From Bradyrhizobium sp. 199 (GTDB lineage Bacteria; Pseudomonadota; Alphaproteobacteria; Rhizobiales; Xanthobacteraceae): a stretch of DNA of 64,000 bases. Under the pieces are notes generated by a model. That model was not told where the DNA came from. It did no database searches and saw only the letters and a program-made list of their open reading frames with translations. The DNA lies in the NCBI RefSeq assembly GCF_023073355.1, contig NZ_JADPJI010000005.1, positions 496,001-560,000 of the forward strand. Reading direction: 5' to 3'. Position numbers and translations under genes: made by a program. Shown here one piece after another: positions 8,825 through 18,515 of this stretch (the stretch's first letter is position 1; every line of letters starts with the position of its first letter).

Positions 8825-9568
8825 TCAGCCGTGCCGGCCGCCTTCCAGGTAGGCGGCGCGAATCTCGGGGCGCTGCAACAATTCGGCGCCGGTGCCGGCG
8901 AGCGTGATCAGGCCATTGACCATGACATAGCCGCGATGGGCGAGTTTGAGGGCGTGGTTGGCGTTCTGCTCGACGATCAGGACGGTCAGGCCGTCCTGCC
9001 GGTTCAGGGTGCGGATCGCATCGAAGATCTGGCGCGCGATCAGCGGCGCCAGGCCCAGCGAGGGCTCGTCGAGCAGGAGTAGGCGGGGACGGCTCATCAA
9101 GGCGCGGCCGATCGCCAGCATCTGCTGCTCGCCGCCGGAGAGGGTGCCGCCGCGCTGGGCATAGCGTTCCTTCAGCCGCGGAAACAGCGTGAAGACGCGT
9201 TGGAGCGTCGCCTCGCGTTCGGCCTCGGTGCATTCGGTGGCATCCGCCCCCATCTGAAGGTTTTCCGCCACGCTCATGCGCGGGAAGATGCGGCGGCCCT
9301 CGGGCGATTGCGCGATGCGCAAATGCGCGATCTCGTGGGTGGGGACGTCGGTGATGTCGCGCCCTTCATACAGGATCTGGCCGGCGCGGGCGCGCGGCTT
9401 GCCGAAGATCGTCATCATCAGCGTCGACTTGCCGGCGCCGTTGGCGCCGATCAGCGCGACGATCTCGCCGGCATCGATCTCGACGTCGACGCCCTTCAGC
9501 GCTTCGATCTTGCCGTAGGCGGCGCGCAAGCCCCGGATCGCGAGCAGAGGAGAGGACGCCGAAGTCAC
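8825..9568 (-). CDS. livF: Branched-chain amino acid ABC transporter ATPase LivF
   Basis: A 247-residue ATPase that powers the importer from the cytoplasmic face. It has Walker A GANGAGKST, signature LSGGEQQ, Walker B LLLLDEPSLGLAP and the H-loop region that follows. The LivF hallmark SPEGRRIFPRMSVAENL is present. The GTG start overlaps the stop of livG by four bases, indicating translational coupling. It acts with LivG as the second ATPase of the complex. Confidence 0.95.
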   Translation of the reverse strand: MTSASSPLLAIRGLRAAYGKIEALKGVDVEIDAGEIVALIGANGAGKSTLMMTIFGKPRARAGQILYEGRDITDVPTHEIAHLRIAQSPEGRRIFPRMSVAENLQMGADATECTEAEREATLQRVFTLFPRLKERYAQRGGTLSGGEQQMLAIGRALMSRPRLLLLDEPSLGLAPLIARQIFDAIRTLNRQDGLTVLIVEQNANHALKLAHRGYVMVNGLITLAGTGAELLQRPEIRAAYLEGGRHG

Positions 9569-10398
9569 GAGCCGCCCTCCATCACCGCCGCCGCCTCTTC
9601 CTCGTCGGCGCCGAGATAGGCGGCGATCACCTTGGGATCGTCGCGGACCTCGCGCGGCGTGCCTTCGGCGATCTTGACGCCATGATCCATCACCACGATG
9701 TGGTCGGAGATCTCCATCACCACCGACATGTCGTGCTCAATCAGGAGGATCGAGGTGCCGAGTTCGTCGCGGATCGAGAGCAGGAGTTCGCTCAAGGCCG
9801 CGCTCTCGCGCGCATTGAGGCCGGCAGCGGGCTCGTCCAGGCATAACAGAGCGGGTTCGGTGCACATGGCGCGTGCGATCTCGAGCCGGCGCTGGTCGCC
9901 ATAGGCGAAGTTGCCGGCCGCATCGTCGGCGCGGTCGAGCAGGTTGACCCGCTTGAGCCAGTCGGTGGCAAGATCAATCGCGCGCTTTTCGGCGTCGCGA
10001 TAGCGGGGGGCGCCGATGAGGCCGAGAAAGGTGAAGCCGGAGGCGCGCATCAGCGCGTTGTGCTGCGCCACCATCAGGTTTTCCAGCGCGGTCATGCCGG
10101 GAAACAGCCGGATGTTCTGGAAGGTGCGGGCCACCTTGGCTTGCTTGGCGATGCGGAAATCGTTCAGCCGCTCCAGCGCGATCGTGCTGCCACCGTCATG
10201 GCTGAGGCGAATGGCGCCGCCGCTCGGTTTGTAGAAGCCGGTGATGCAGTTGAACACGGTGGTCTTGCCGGCGCCGTTCGGCCCAATCAGCGCGGTGATT
10301 TTCTTCCGCTCGGCGGCAAAAGAAAGGTCCTGCACGGCCACGATGCCGCCGAAACGCATGGCGAGCCGGTCGACACTGAGAATCTTGTCGCCGCTCAT
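9565..10398 (-). CDS. livG: Branched-chain amino acid ABC transporter ATPase LivG
   Basis: A 277-residue ATPase with Walker A GPNGAGKTT, the LivG-typical VARTFQNIRLFPGMTALENL, signature-region FAYGDQRRLEIARA and Walker B LLCLDEPAAGLN. The signature reads YGDQR instead of LSGGQ, which is common in LivG proteins. Its ATG overlaps the stop of livM by four bases, so the genes are translationally coupled. The extra helix near residues 120-150 (NALMRASGF) is also typical of LivG. Confidence 0.95.
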   Translation of the reverse strand: MSGDKILSVDRLAMRFGGIVAVQDLSFAAERKKITALIGPNGAGKTTVFNCITGFYKPSGGAIRLSHDGGSTIALERLNDFRIAKQAKVARTFQNIRLFPGMTALENLMVAQHNALMRASGFTFLGLIGAPRYRDAEKRAIDLATDWLKRVNLLDRADDAAGNFAYGDQRRLEIARAMCTEPALLCLDEPAAGLNARESAALSELLLSIRDELGTSILLIEHDMSVVMEISDHIVVMDHGVKIAEGTPREVRDDPKVIAAYLGADEEEAAAVMEGGS

Positions 10399-11708
10399 CC
10401 GTGCCCTTCCTTGACCAGGTCGGAGGAGATCGCATTCGCCTTGGTCAGATACACGGTGGGCGCGCGATGACCGATTAGGCCGCGTGGCCGCCAGATCATG
10501 ATCAGCACCATGGCCATTCCGAACACCAGCATGCGATAGGTCTCGAGGCTGCGGAATAGCTCGAAACCGCCGATCATGGCGAGCGCGGAGAGCGCGACGC
10601 CGAGCTGCGAGCCCATGCCGCCAAGGACGACGATGGCGAGCACCAGCGCCGATTCCTGGAAGGTGAAGGATTCCGGGCTGATGAAGCCCTGGCGGGTTGC
10701 GAAGAACGCGCCGGCAAAGCCGCCGAACATCGCCCCCGTCGCGAAAGCGGTGAGCTTGGTGGTCGTGGTGTTGATGCCGAGCGCGCGGCAGGCGACCTCG
10801 TCCTCGCGCAAGGCTTCCCAGGCCCGCCCGATCGGCAGTCGGCGCAGGCGGATCGTCGCCCAGTTGGTGAGCAGCGCAAGGGCCAGGATCAGATAGAACA
10901 GGAAGACGATCCGGTGCGTCGGCGAATATTCGATGCCGAGCTTGGCGGCGAGGCCGTCATCGCTGTTGTCGAGCGGGATGCCGAAGAAGGAAGGGCGGGG
11001 AATGCCGGAGACGCCGTTGGGGCCGCCGGTGAGCTCCTGCCAATTGATGATGACGAGGCGGATGATCTCGCCGAAGGCGAGCGTCACGATGGCGAGGTAG
11101 TCGCCGCGCAGGCGTAGCACGGGAAAGCCGAGAAGCACGCCCCAGAACGCTGCGAGGATGCCGGCGAGCGGCAGGCAGACCCAGAACGACCAGCCGAAAT
11201 TGGTTGCAAGCAGTCCGTAGGAATAGGCGCCGACGGCATAAAAGGCGACGTAGCCGAGATCGAGCAGGCCGGCGAGCCCGACCACGACGTTCAGTCCCCA
11301 GCCAAGCATGACATAGGTGAGCACGAGGATCGCGAGGTCGAGGATGTAGCGCTGGTTATAAAAGATCACCGGCACCAGTAGCGTAAAGATCAGAAGCGCC
11401 GCCGCGACGTAGCGGCCGATGAACGACATGCCGCTCTTCACTGCCGGCGGCACCAGTTTCTCGGCACCGGTCGGGCCGATCCATTGCCGCAGCAGCTCGA
11501 GCACGATCGAGCCGCCGAATACCGCCGCGACCAGGGAGACAAGTTCGCCGAAGCGCGTCCAATAGGTGAGCTGGCCAGAAGCGCCTGCCTCGGTGCGGAT
11601 GCCGACCATCAACGAGAACAGCACCAGCGCGATCAGCGCGTTGACGAAAGCCGTCTTCAGGATGGAGGGGATGCCTGGTCCGGCCTTCATGGGTGAGGAA
11701 GCTGCCAC
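10395..11708 (-). CDS. livM: Branched-chain amino acid ABC transporter permease LivM
   Basis: A 437-residue inner-membrane permease, longer than many LivM because of an N-terminal extension with an extra hydrophobic segment (about residues 18-35) before the BPD_transp_2 domain. That domain shows the LivM pattern GWGLNVVVGLAGLLDLGYVAFYAVGAY and the cytoplasmic coupling loop GRAWEALREDEVACRALGIN. The GTG at 11708 gives the longest form; an internal ATG at 11690 is equally possible. It is ten bases downstream of livH. Confidence 0.93.
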   Translation of the reverse strand: MAASSPMKAGPGIPSILKTAFVNALIALVLFSLMVGIRTEAGASGQLTYWTRFGELVSLVAAVFGGSIVLELLRQWIGPTGAEKLVPPAVKSGMSFIGRYVAAALLIFTLLVPVIFYNQRYILDLAILVLTYVMLGWGLNVVVGLAGLLDLGYVAFYAVGAYSYGLLATNFGWSFWVCLPLAGILAAFWGVLLGFPVLRLRGDYLAIVTLAFGEIIRLVIINWQELTGGPNGVSGIPRPSFFGIPLDNSDDGLAAKLGIEYSPTHRIVFLFYLILALALLTNWATIRLRRLPIGRAWEALREDEVACRALGINTTTTKLTAFATGAMFGGFAGAFFATRQGFISPESFTFQESALVLAIVVLGGMGSQLGVALSALAMIGGFELFRSLETYRMLVFGMAMVLIMIWRPRGLIGHRAPTVYLTKANAISSDLVKEGHG

Positions 11709-11717
11709 GCGCGACCG

Positions 11718-12635
<918 letters not shown>

Positions 12636-13191
12636 GGCTGCCGTACCAAACCTGACGCGGGCTCAAAGTGAGCTCTGAGGAGAGTGGGTTGGAGTGTGGT
12701 TTCTTGGGCCCCGGCAGCGCCTAGGCATTCTTCCGGGTTTTGTAACAGGAGGGAACTGGCGGCTGCAACTGGTCACGATGGACCGAAAGGGATTGTACAG
12801 AAGTCATTTGGCCTTTGGGTTCCGCAACTGTGAGGAACCGGCTTCCCGGGGGCGACCAAAATGGATCGGCAGCTGTCTCGCCTCTGACGTCAACGAGGCA
12901 GTTCCCCGAATGACGGAGCAGAACCAGAAACCGGGTTAGCAGAGTCAGAACCCCGGCCGGCAGCGCCCAGGTCAACAGCCGCGCCAGCAGCAGGGCCGCG
13001 ATCAGGTAATCTGGGAGTCCACCCGTAAGAGGGGTGAAGAGCGTCCCGCCGAGAGGCCGGGCCCTTTCTTGTGGGCTCACCCGGGGCAATTAAGGTAAAC
13101 AAACGGTTTAAATTGCCGCCACAGTCTGATGCGAGTTAGCTCCCGCAAAAGCCTTCCAGCGAAGGCGTGTGTAGACGAAGTGGGAAGCGGC
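12636..13191. other. Intergenic region without a convincing gene
   Basis: About 555 bases between livH and the divergent membrane-protein gene. A minus-strand frame (12721-13089) contains a hydrophobic stretch but starts with TTG, has no ribosome site and no recognisable family. An A/T-richer patch near 13088-13112 (TTAAGGTAAACAAACGG) could hold promoter elements for either side. No repeat of the families seen elsewhere was recognised here. Confidence 0.4.
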
Positions 13192-13731
13192 ATGTTCGGG
13201 AATTGGCGGATCGGCTCGGTCAACGGCGCGCTGCTGGCGGCCTATTTCATTCCGGCCTGGAGCCTTGTTGCCTTCAACATCATGGTCGCGCCGGTGCACG
13301 GCCTCTACGAGCGGCCGAGTGTCGCGGTCGCGCTGTTCCTCAGCGACCATTTCGAGATGGCAGGGATGAGCACGGTGCGGGCCGCCTGGCTGTTGGCGCT
13401 GGGCCGGATGACCGTGGTGGCGTTCTTTGCGATCTACCTCGTGCTTCTGTGCATCCCCCGCGTCCGCAAGGGCGGCGGCAGCGACGAGGCGCTTGGCATT
13501 GCGCTGGCGATCGGCAGCCTGATCTCGTTTACCAGCATGGTGATGGCTTCGAAGGTCGGCGAGATGGCCGCGCTGCGGCTGCATGCCACCGAGCTGCTGC
13601 TCTTGCTCGGTGCTGCCATCGTGGTGGTGATCGAACGGCCGGAGGCTGCGCCGAAGACCGTCGAGAGAGCCGCGCCGCCGAGTCTTCAGCCGCTAGGACT
13701 TGAGCAGGCCGAGCTCCTGCACAATCGCTGA
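13192..13731 (+). CDS. Small integral membrane protein, unknown
   Basis: A 179-residue protein with about four hydrophobic segments: GALLAAYFIPAWSLVAFNIM, MTVVAFFAIYLVLLC, IALAIGSLISFTSMVMA and LLLLLGAAIVVVI. The ATG at 13192 is chosen because GGGAAG lies 8 bases upstream and the hydrophobic protein begins there. It has no recognised family; an inner-membrane location is clear, function is not. Its last 39 bases overlap the 3' end of the convergent pcaC gene. Confidence 0.7.
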   Translation: MFGNWRIGSVNGALLAAYFIPAWSLVAFNIMVAPVHGLYERPSVAVALFLSDHFEMAGMSTVRAAWLLALGRMTVVAFFAIYLVLLCIPRVRKGGGSDEALGIALAIGSLISFTSMVMASKVGEMAALRLHATELLLLLGAAIVVVIERPEAAPKTVERAAPPSLQPLGLEQAELLHNR

Positions 13732-14085
13732 GGCTTCCTTCACGGCGTGGTTGGTGGCCGGCACGCCGCAATAGATTGCCTGCTGCAGCAGGATTTCCTT
13801 GATGTCGTCGGGGGTGAAGCCGCCCTCGGCAAGCGCCGCGCGCACGTGCAGGCGGAATTCGTCCCACTGCCCGAGCGCGACCATGGTGCCGATCACCAGC
13901 ACCCGCCGCGTGCGCTCGTCGAAATGCGGCCGCGTCCAGATCTCGCCCCATGCGTAGCGCGTGATCAGGTCCTGGAAGTCGGTGTTGAAGGCGTTGCGGT
14001 TGGCAATCGACTTGTCGACCCAGGCATTGCCCAGCACTTTGCGGCGCACGTTCATGCCGGCATCGCGGCGCTTCTGGTCGTCCAT
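13693..14085 (-). CDS. pcaC: 4-carboxymuconolactone decarboxylase
   Basis: Decarboxylates 4-carboxymuconolactone to beta-ketoadipate enol-lactone in the protocatechuate branch. The 130-residue protein is normal PcaC length and shows the CMD-fold features RRKVLGNAWVDKS, RTRRVLVIGTMVALGQWDEFRLH, and ILLQQAIYCGVPATNHA with the conserved Cys and His. It is third in the order pcaB, pcaD, pcaC on the minus strand. A palindromic repeat element separates it from pcaD. Its 3' end overlaps the convergent membrane-protein gene. Confidence 0.92.
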   Translation of the reverse strand: MDDQKRRDAGMNVRRKVLGNAWVDKSIANRNAFNTDFQDLITRYAWGEIWTRPHFDERTRRVLVIGTMVALGQWDEFRLHVRAALAEGGFTPDDIKEILLQQAIYCGVPATNHAVKEASAIVQELGLLKS

Positions 14086-14102
14086 TGTGTTTCTCCGGAT
14101 CA

Positions 14103-14179
14103 GTCATTCCGGGGCGATGCAAGCATCGAGCCTGGAATCTCGAGATTCCGGGTTCGCCTCTTCGGCGCCCCGGAATGAC
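14103..14179. repeat. Palindromic intergenic repeat, family 1
   Basis: Element bounded by GTCATTCCGGGGC at one end and GCCCCGGAATGAC at the other, with a central palindrome GGAATCTCGAGATTCC. It lies between pcaD and pcaC. The same architecture recurs at 24031, 29569 and 63475, and in looser form at 19463, 32231 and 62398. Confidence 0.85.
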
Positions 14180-14189
14180 AGTAATAACA

Positions 14190-14972
14190 TCAGCGTTGCG
14201 TCAGGAAGCCCACCACGGCGTCGGTGAACGCGTGTGGCTGCTCGATGTTGGAAATGTGCGCGGCGTCGATGATGGTCATGCTGGCGCCGGGAATGTTCGA
14301 CCGGATCAGTTCGCCCGCCGAGACCGGCGTCGCCATGTCGTGGCGGCCGGCGATCACCAGCGTCGGGCTCTTGATCTTGGGAAGCAGTTCGCGCTGGTCG
14401 AGCCTCGACAGCGCCTCGCAGCAGGCGAGATAACCTTCGACCGGGGAGGCGAGCAGCATCGACTTCATCCTTGCGGTGATGTCAGGCTCGCGCTCGCGGA
14501 AGTCCTGCGTCAGCCAGCCTGCGATCACGGCATCGGCAACGGCGGCGATGCCGCCTTTCCTCACCGCGCCGATGCGCTCCAGCCATTTGGTCGGCTCGGC
14601 ATAGTAGCAGGAGGTGTTGGCGAGGATGAGCTTGCCGAAGCGTTCCGGTGCGTTGGCGCCCAGCCATTGCCCGACCATACCGCCCATCGACAGGCCGCAC
14701 CAATGCACCTTCTCGATGTTGAGGTCGTCGAGGATCGCGAGCACGTCGCGGCCGAATCGCTCCATCGTGTAGGGGCCGGGCGGGACGTTGGACTTGCCGT
14801 GGCCGCGGCGGTCGTAGCGGATGACGCGGAACACCTGCGTCAGCGCCTTCATCTGCGGCTCCCACATCTGAAGCGTGCAGCCGAGCGAATTGGAGAGCAT
14901 CAGGGTCGGCCCGCCGTCGCGGCCCTCGACGGAGACGTTGATCAGGCAACCGTCGGCATCGATCATGGGCAT
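14190..14972 (-). CDS. pcaD: 3-oxoadipate enol-lactonase
   Basis: Hydrolyses beta-ketoadipate enol-lactone to beta-ketoadipate. The 260-residue alpha/beta hydrolase has the nucleophile elbow GLSMGGM (catalytic Ser), an acid residue in AGRHDMATP and the catalytic His in DAAHISNIEQP. Its position between pcaB and pcaC sets the substrate among many similar hydrolases. Start MPMIDADG is assigned from the ATG at 14972, 27 bases after pcaB. Confidence 0.92.
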   Translation of the reverse strand: MPMIDADGCLINVSVEGRDGGPTLMLSNSLGCTLQMWEPQMKALTQVFRVIRYDRRGHGKSNVPPGPYTMERFGRDVLAILDDLNIEKVHWCGLSMGGMVGQWLGANAPERFGKLILANTSCYYAEPTKWLERIGAVRKGGIAAVADAVIAGWLTQDFREREPDITARMKSMLLASPVEGYLACCEALSRLDQRELLPKIKSPTLVIAGRHDMATPVSAGELIRSNIPGASMTIIDAAHISNIEQPHAFTDAVVGFLTQR

Positions 14973-14999
14973 GCGGCGTCTCCGTCGTATTTGCAGTTC

Positions 15000-16355
15000 T
15001 TACTCGCGGTCGAGGCTGTCGAGCAGCCGGTCGATCATGGCCTGGGAAGCCCCTTGATAGGCCATCGGCTCGAACAATGCCGCAATTTTTTCCGGCGAAA
15101 GATGCGCGGTGACCTGCGAATCGGCTGACAGCACCTCGCGCAGATGTTTCTTCTCGGTCACCGCGCGCTTGCTCGCAGCTTCAATGAGATGATGCGCATC
15201 GCTCTTGCCGATCTTTTCGGCCAGCGCAAAGGTGATCGCCTCTGCCATGATCAGCCCGTGCGTCGCATCGAGATTGCGGCGCATGCGCGCGGAGTCGACC
15301 TCGAGGCCTTCGGCGATGTCGATGACGGCGGCAAGCGCCCCCGAGGTGACCAGCATCAATTGCGGCAGCGTGGGCCATTCCGCATGCCAGGGGCCGGCGC
15401 TGCGCTCGTGGTCCTGCACTTGAGCCGCGAATATCGTCGCGGCAAGCTGCGGAGCCATTGTGGCGGCGCCGAGCGCGCTTGCGGCGGCGACCGGGTTGCG
15501 CTTGTGCGGCATGGTCGAGGAGCCGCCGCGGCCCTCGCCGGCCGGCTCAAACGCTTCGGCGACGTCGGTCTGCATCATCAGCGAGACGTCGCGCGCGATC
15601 TTGCCGCAGCTTCCGGCCAGAATAGCGAAACAGGAAGCGGCCTCCGCGATCCGGTCGCGATGGGTGTGCCAGGGCGCTTCGGGCAGCGGCATGTCGAGCT
15701 CCAGCGCCAGTCGCTCGGCGACCGCGAGCCCCTTGTCGCCGAGGGCGGCGAGCGTGCCCGCGGCGCCGCCGAATTGCAGCGCGAGGCCCTCGCGGGAGAG
15801 CCGCCGCAGGCGACAGCGGGCGCGGGCGAGGCTTGACGCATATCCGGCGGCTTTCAGGCCGAACGGCATCGGCAGTGCGTGCTGGAGCCAGGTCCGCGCC
15901 ACCATCGCGGTGTTGCGATGGTTGCGCGCGAGCGCGGCGAATCCCTTGATGGCGCGGCTGAGGTCGGCGTCCAGCGCGTCGATGCCGGCGCGAAGCGTGA
16001 GCATGGTCGCGGTGTCGATGACGTCCTGGCTGGTTGCACCCCAATGCACGTAGCGCGCGGCCTCTGCGTCGGCCTTGCCGACATTGGCGGTCAGCATCTT
16101 GACCAGGGGAATCGCGAGGTTGCCCGATCGCGTCGCGGCCTCTGCCAGCGCGGCCATGTCGAAGAAATCGGCCTTGCACGCCGCCTCGATCGGGCCCACC
16201 ACAGATGCCGGAATCACATCCGTGGCCGCCTCGGCGCGTGCCAGGGCTGCCTCGAAATCGAGCATGTTCTGCAGGGTCGACCGGTCGTCGCAGACCGCGC
16301 GCATGGCGGCGCTCGACAGCATCGGCGCGAGCAGGGGGGACAGGGATGTGCTCAT
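15000..16355 (-). CDS. pcaB: 3-carboxy-cis,cis-muconate cycloisomerase
   Basis: Cyclises beta-carboxy-cis,cis-muconate to gamma-carboxymuconolactone. It belongs to the fumarase/aspartase superfamily; the signature GSSTMPHKRNP is present, as are the HWGATSQDVIDT and RTWLQHALP active-site regions. At 451 residues it is standard length. The start at MSTSLSPLL fits the family N-terminus; the longer frame to 16442 runs into the divergent intergenic region. It leads a pcaBDC unit. The dioxygenase genes pcaGH and a regulator such as pcaQ are not in the window. Confidence 0.93.
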   Translation of the reverse strand: MSTSLSPLLAPMLSSAAMRAVCDDRSTLQNMLDFEAALARAEAATDVIPASVVGPIEAACKADFFDMAALAEAATRSGNLAIPLVKMLTANVGKADAEAARYVHWGATSQDVIDTATMLTLRAGIDALDADLSRAIKGFAALARNHRNTAMVARTWLQHALPMPFGLKAAGYASSLARARCRLRRLSREGLALQFGGAAGTLAALGDKGLAVAERLALELDMPLPEAPWHTHRDRIAEAASCFAILAGSCGKIARDVSLMMQTDVAEAFEPAGEGRGGSSTMPHKRNPVAAASALGAATMAPQLAATIFAAQVQDHERSAGPWHAEWPTLPQLMLVTSGALAAVIDIAEGLEVDSARMRRNLDATHGLIMAEAITFALAEKIGKSDAHHLIEAASKRAVTEKKHLREVLSADSQVTAHLSPEKIAALFEPMAYQGASQAMIDRLLDSLDRE

Positions 16356-16524
16356 TGCGCGCGACCTAATCATCATGGCCCGGCTGTGCCAATCCCCAAC
16401 CGCCCGCACACGTCTTTTTGCAGTTGCGAATATGCATTGCACTTGATCGGCTACCGCCCTTTCCTTTGCCGCGTCCCTGCGTTACTTGATCAGCACTATA
16501 GTTGCGCGATCCGGGAGGCACCCC

Positions 16525-16971
16525 ATGGCCATGACGATGAACGGCGAAGTCCAGCTTGCGGCGCCGCGAGAGGCCGTCTGGGCCAAGCTCAACGATCCCG
16601 AGGTGCTGAAGGCCTGCATCCCCGGCTGCGAGGAGCTCGAGAGGACCGAGGACGGCGGCTTTCGCGCAACGGCGAAAATGAAGGTCGGCCCGGTGTCGGC
16701 GCGCTTCAAGGGCAAGGTCACGCTCTCCGATCTCGACCCGCCGAACGGCTATAGGATCTCGGGTGAGGGCGAGGGCGGGGTCGCAGGCTTCGCCAAGGGT
16801 GGCGCGGTGGTCAAGCTGGCGGAGAAGGACGGCGGCACGCTGCTGTCCTACGACGTCGAGGCGCAGATCGGCGGCAAGTTGGCGCAGCTCGGCCAGCGCC
16901 TCATCAACGGGGCCGCCAAGAAACTCGCCGACGAATTTTTCGCGAACTTCGCCAAGGCGGTACAGGGCTGA
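16525..16971 (+). CDS. coxG: CoxG-like SRPBCC protein
   Basis: A 148-residue member of the CO dehydrogenase subunit G family within the START/SRPBCC fold. It begins MAMTMNGEVQLAAPREAVWAKLNDPEVLKACIPGCEEL, the hallmark of CoxG, and continues with a GPVSARFKGKVTL strand. In Oligotropha CoxG is linked to membrane attachment of CO dehydrogenase. The ATG at 16525 follows GGGAGG by six bases. It is divergent from pcaB and 162 bases upstream of coxS, so it may have its own promoter. Confidence 0.88.
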   Translation: MAMTMNGEVQLAAPREAVWAKLNDPEVLKACIPGCEELERTEDGGFRATAKMKVGPVSARFKGKVTLSDLDPPNGYRISGEGEGGVAGFAKGGAVVKLAEKDGGTLLSYDVEAQIGGKLAQLGQRLINGAAKKLADEFFANFAKAVQG

Positions 16972-17133
16972 AGGCCAACACCTTGAGCATTGCGCCTTTC
17001 GGCATCGCGATTTGTCATGGCGCCTTGCGTCCGGGGCGATGTTGCCCCGGGGCATAATGGCCCATATGATGGGTCGGAATAATTATAAGAACCGCTTCGA
17101 CGGGACCCGTCGGGGCGCTGATAGAGAGTGCTT

Positions 17134-17619
17134 ATGGCAAAAATCTCCCTCATCGTGAACGGCAATCCTGTCACGGCCAACGTCGATCCCCGCACCTTGC
17201 TGGTGCAGTTCCTGCGCGAGAATCTGCACCTGACCGGTACCCATGTCGGCTGCGATACCTCGCAGTGCGGCGCCTGTGTCGTGCATGTCGACGGCAAGGC
17301 CGTGAAGTCCTGCACCACGCTTGCCGTGATGGCCGATGGCCACGAGGTCAAGACGATCGAGGGGCTGGCCGCCGACGGCGCGCCGCTGCATCCGATGCAG
17401 GAGGCGTTCCGCGAGCACCATGGCCTGCAATGCGGCTTCTGCACGCCGGGCATGATCATGACCGCGATCGACATCGTGCACCGCAAGGGCAACGAGCTCG
17501 ACGACCATACGATCCGGGAAGAACTAGAAGGCAATCTCTGCCGCTGCACCGGCTACCAGAACATCGTCGCCTCGATCTCCGCCGGCGCCAAGGCGATGGC
17601 GAAATCCGATCTCGCGTAA
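17134..17619 (+). CDS. coxS: Molybdenum hydroxylase [2Fe-2S] small subunit (CoxS-like)
   Basis: A 161-residue protein with two [2Fe-2S] clusters. The N-terminal ferredoxin-like domain has [22 protein letters not shown], and the C-terminal helical domain has [11 protein letters not shown] and [12 protein letters not shown]. It passes electrons from the molybdenum site to the FAD subunit in CO dehydrogenase and related hydroxylases. Both clusters look complete. Remarkably the next gene, 27 bases away, is the FAD subunit; the molybdopterin large subunit normally found in such a set is not there. Confidence 0.92.
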   Translation: MAKISLIVNGNPVTANVDPRTLLVQFLRENLHLTGTHVGCDTSQCGACVVHVDGKAVKSCTTLAVMADGHEVKTIEGLAADGAPLHPMQEAFREHHGLQCGFCTPGMIMTAIDIVHRKGNELDDHTIREELEGNLCRCTGYQNIVASISAGAKAMAKSDLA

Positions 17620-17646
17620 CGCGCATCCCGCGATCAGGACATTCAG

Positions 17647-18453
17647 ATGTACGAATTCAAATATCATCGCCCCGGGACCGTGCGGCAGGCCGCCAACCTC
17701 CTGGTGAAGAACGAAGACGCCAAGGTGATCGCCGGCGGCCACACGCTGATTCCCGTCATGAAGCAGCGCCTCGCCAGCCCGCCGCATCTGGTCGATCTCT
17801 CCCATATCGAGGGGCTCGACACGATCGAGATGAAGGGGCGCTCGCTGGTGATCGGCGCCACTGCCAGGCACGCCGAGGTCGCAAGCTCCGCCATCGTCGG
17901 CGAGGCGATCCCGGCGCTGGCGAACCTTGCCAGCCAGATCGGCGATCCCGCCGTGCGCCACAAGGGCACGATTGGCGGCTCGCTCGCCAACAATGATCCG
18001 ACCGCGGACTATCCGGCCGCGGTGCTCGCGCTGGGCGCGACCATCGTCACCAACAAGCGCCGCCTCAAGGCCGAAGAGTATTTCCAGGGCCTGTTCACCA
18101 CGGCGCTGGAAGCCGACGAGATCATCACCAGGGTGATGTTCCCGCTGCCGAAAAAGGCGGCCTACATCAAATTCCGCAACCAGGCCTCGCGCTACGCGCT
18201 GGTCGGCGTGTTCGTGGCGCGGCGTCCGTCGGACGTGCGGGTTGCCGTGACCGGCGCCGGCTCCGAAGGCGTATTCCGCGTCGAGGCGTTCGAGGAAGCG
18301 CTGAAGAAGCGGTTCTCCTCAAAGGTGCTCGATGGCATCAACGTGCCGGCGGAGGGCCTCAATAGCGACATCCACGGCAGCGCCGAGTATCGCGCGCATC
18401 TCATCGGCGTGCTGACGCGCCGCGCCGTCGATGCCGCCAACGCCAAGGAGTGA
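17647..18453 (+). CDS. coxM: Molybdenum hydroxylase FAD-binding medium subunit (CoxM-like)
   Basis: A 268-residue FAD subunit. The two FAD pyrophosphate motifs are visible: AGGHTLIPVMKQRL near residue 30 and GTIGGSLANNDPTADYPA near residue 107. The CO dehydrogenase C-terminal domain follows. It takes electrons from CoxS. All visible parts are intact and there is no frameshift. It is followed by the coxD, coxE and xdhC-like genes needed to mature a CoxL-type active site, but coxL itself is absent here. Confidence 0.92.
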   Translation: MYEFKYHRPGTVRQAANLLVKNEDAKVIAGGHTLIPVMKQRLASPPHLVDLSHIEGLDTIEMKGRSLVIGATARHAEVASSAIVGEAIPALANLASQIGDPAVRHKGTIGGSLANNDPTADYPAAVLALGATIVTNKRRLKAEEYFQGLFTTALEADEIITRVMFPLPKKAAYIKFRNQASRYALVGVFVARRPSDVRVAVTGAGSEGVFRVEAFEEALKKRFSSKVLDGINVPAEGLNSDIHGSAEYRAHLIGVLTRRAVDAANAKE

Positions 18454-18515
18454 GGTGACCTCACGCCTCGGCCCAAACTTGTCCCCGATGAGGGCGTAGC
18501 AAGACTGGCATTTTC

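Noticed and set aside
12721..13089. Minus-strand frame with a hydrophobic stretch upstream of livH
   Set aside because: It begins with TTG, has no ribosome site and no recognisable family, and the rest of its sequence has non-coding character.
14131..14227. Short peptides such as ESRDSGF-containing frames across the repeats
   Set aside because: They recur at each palindromic repeat copy in several frames and are products of the repeat sequence, not genes.
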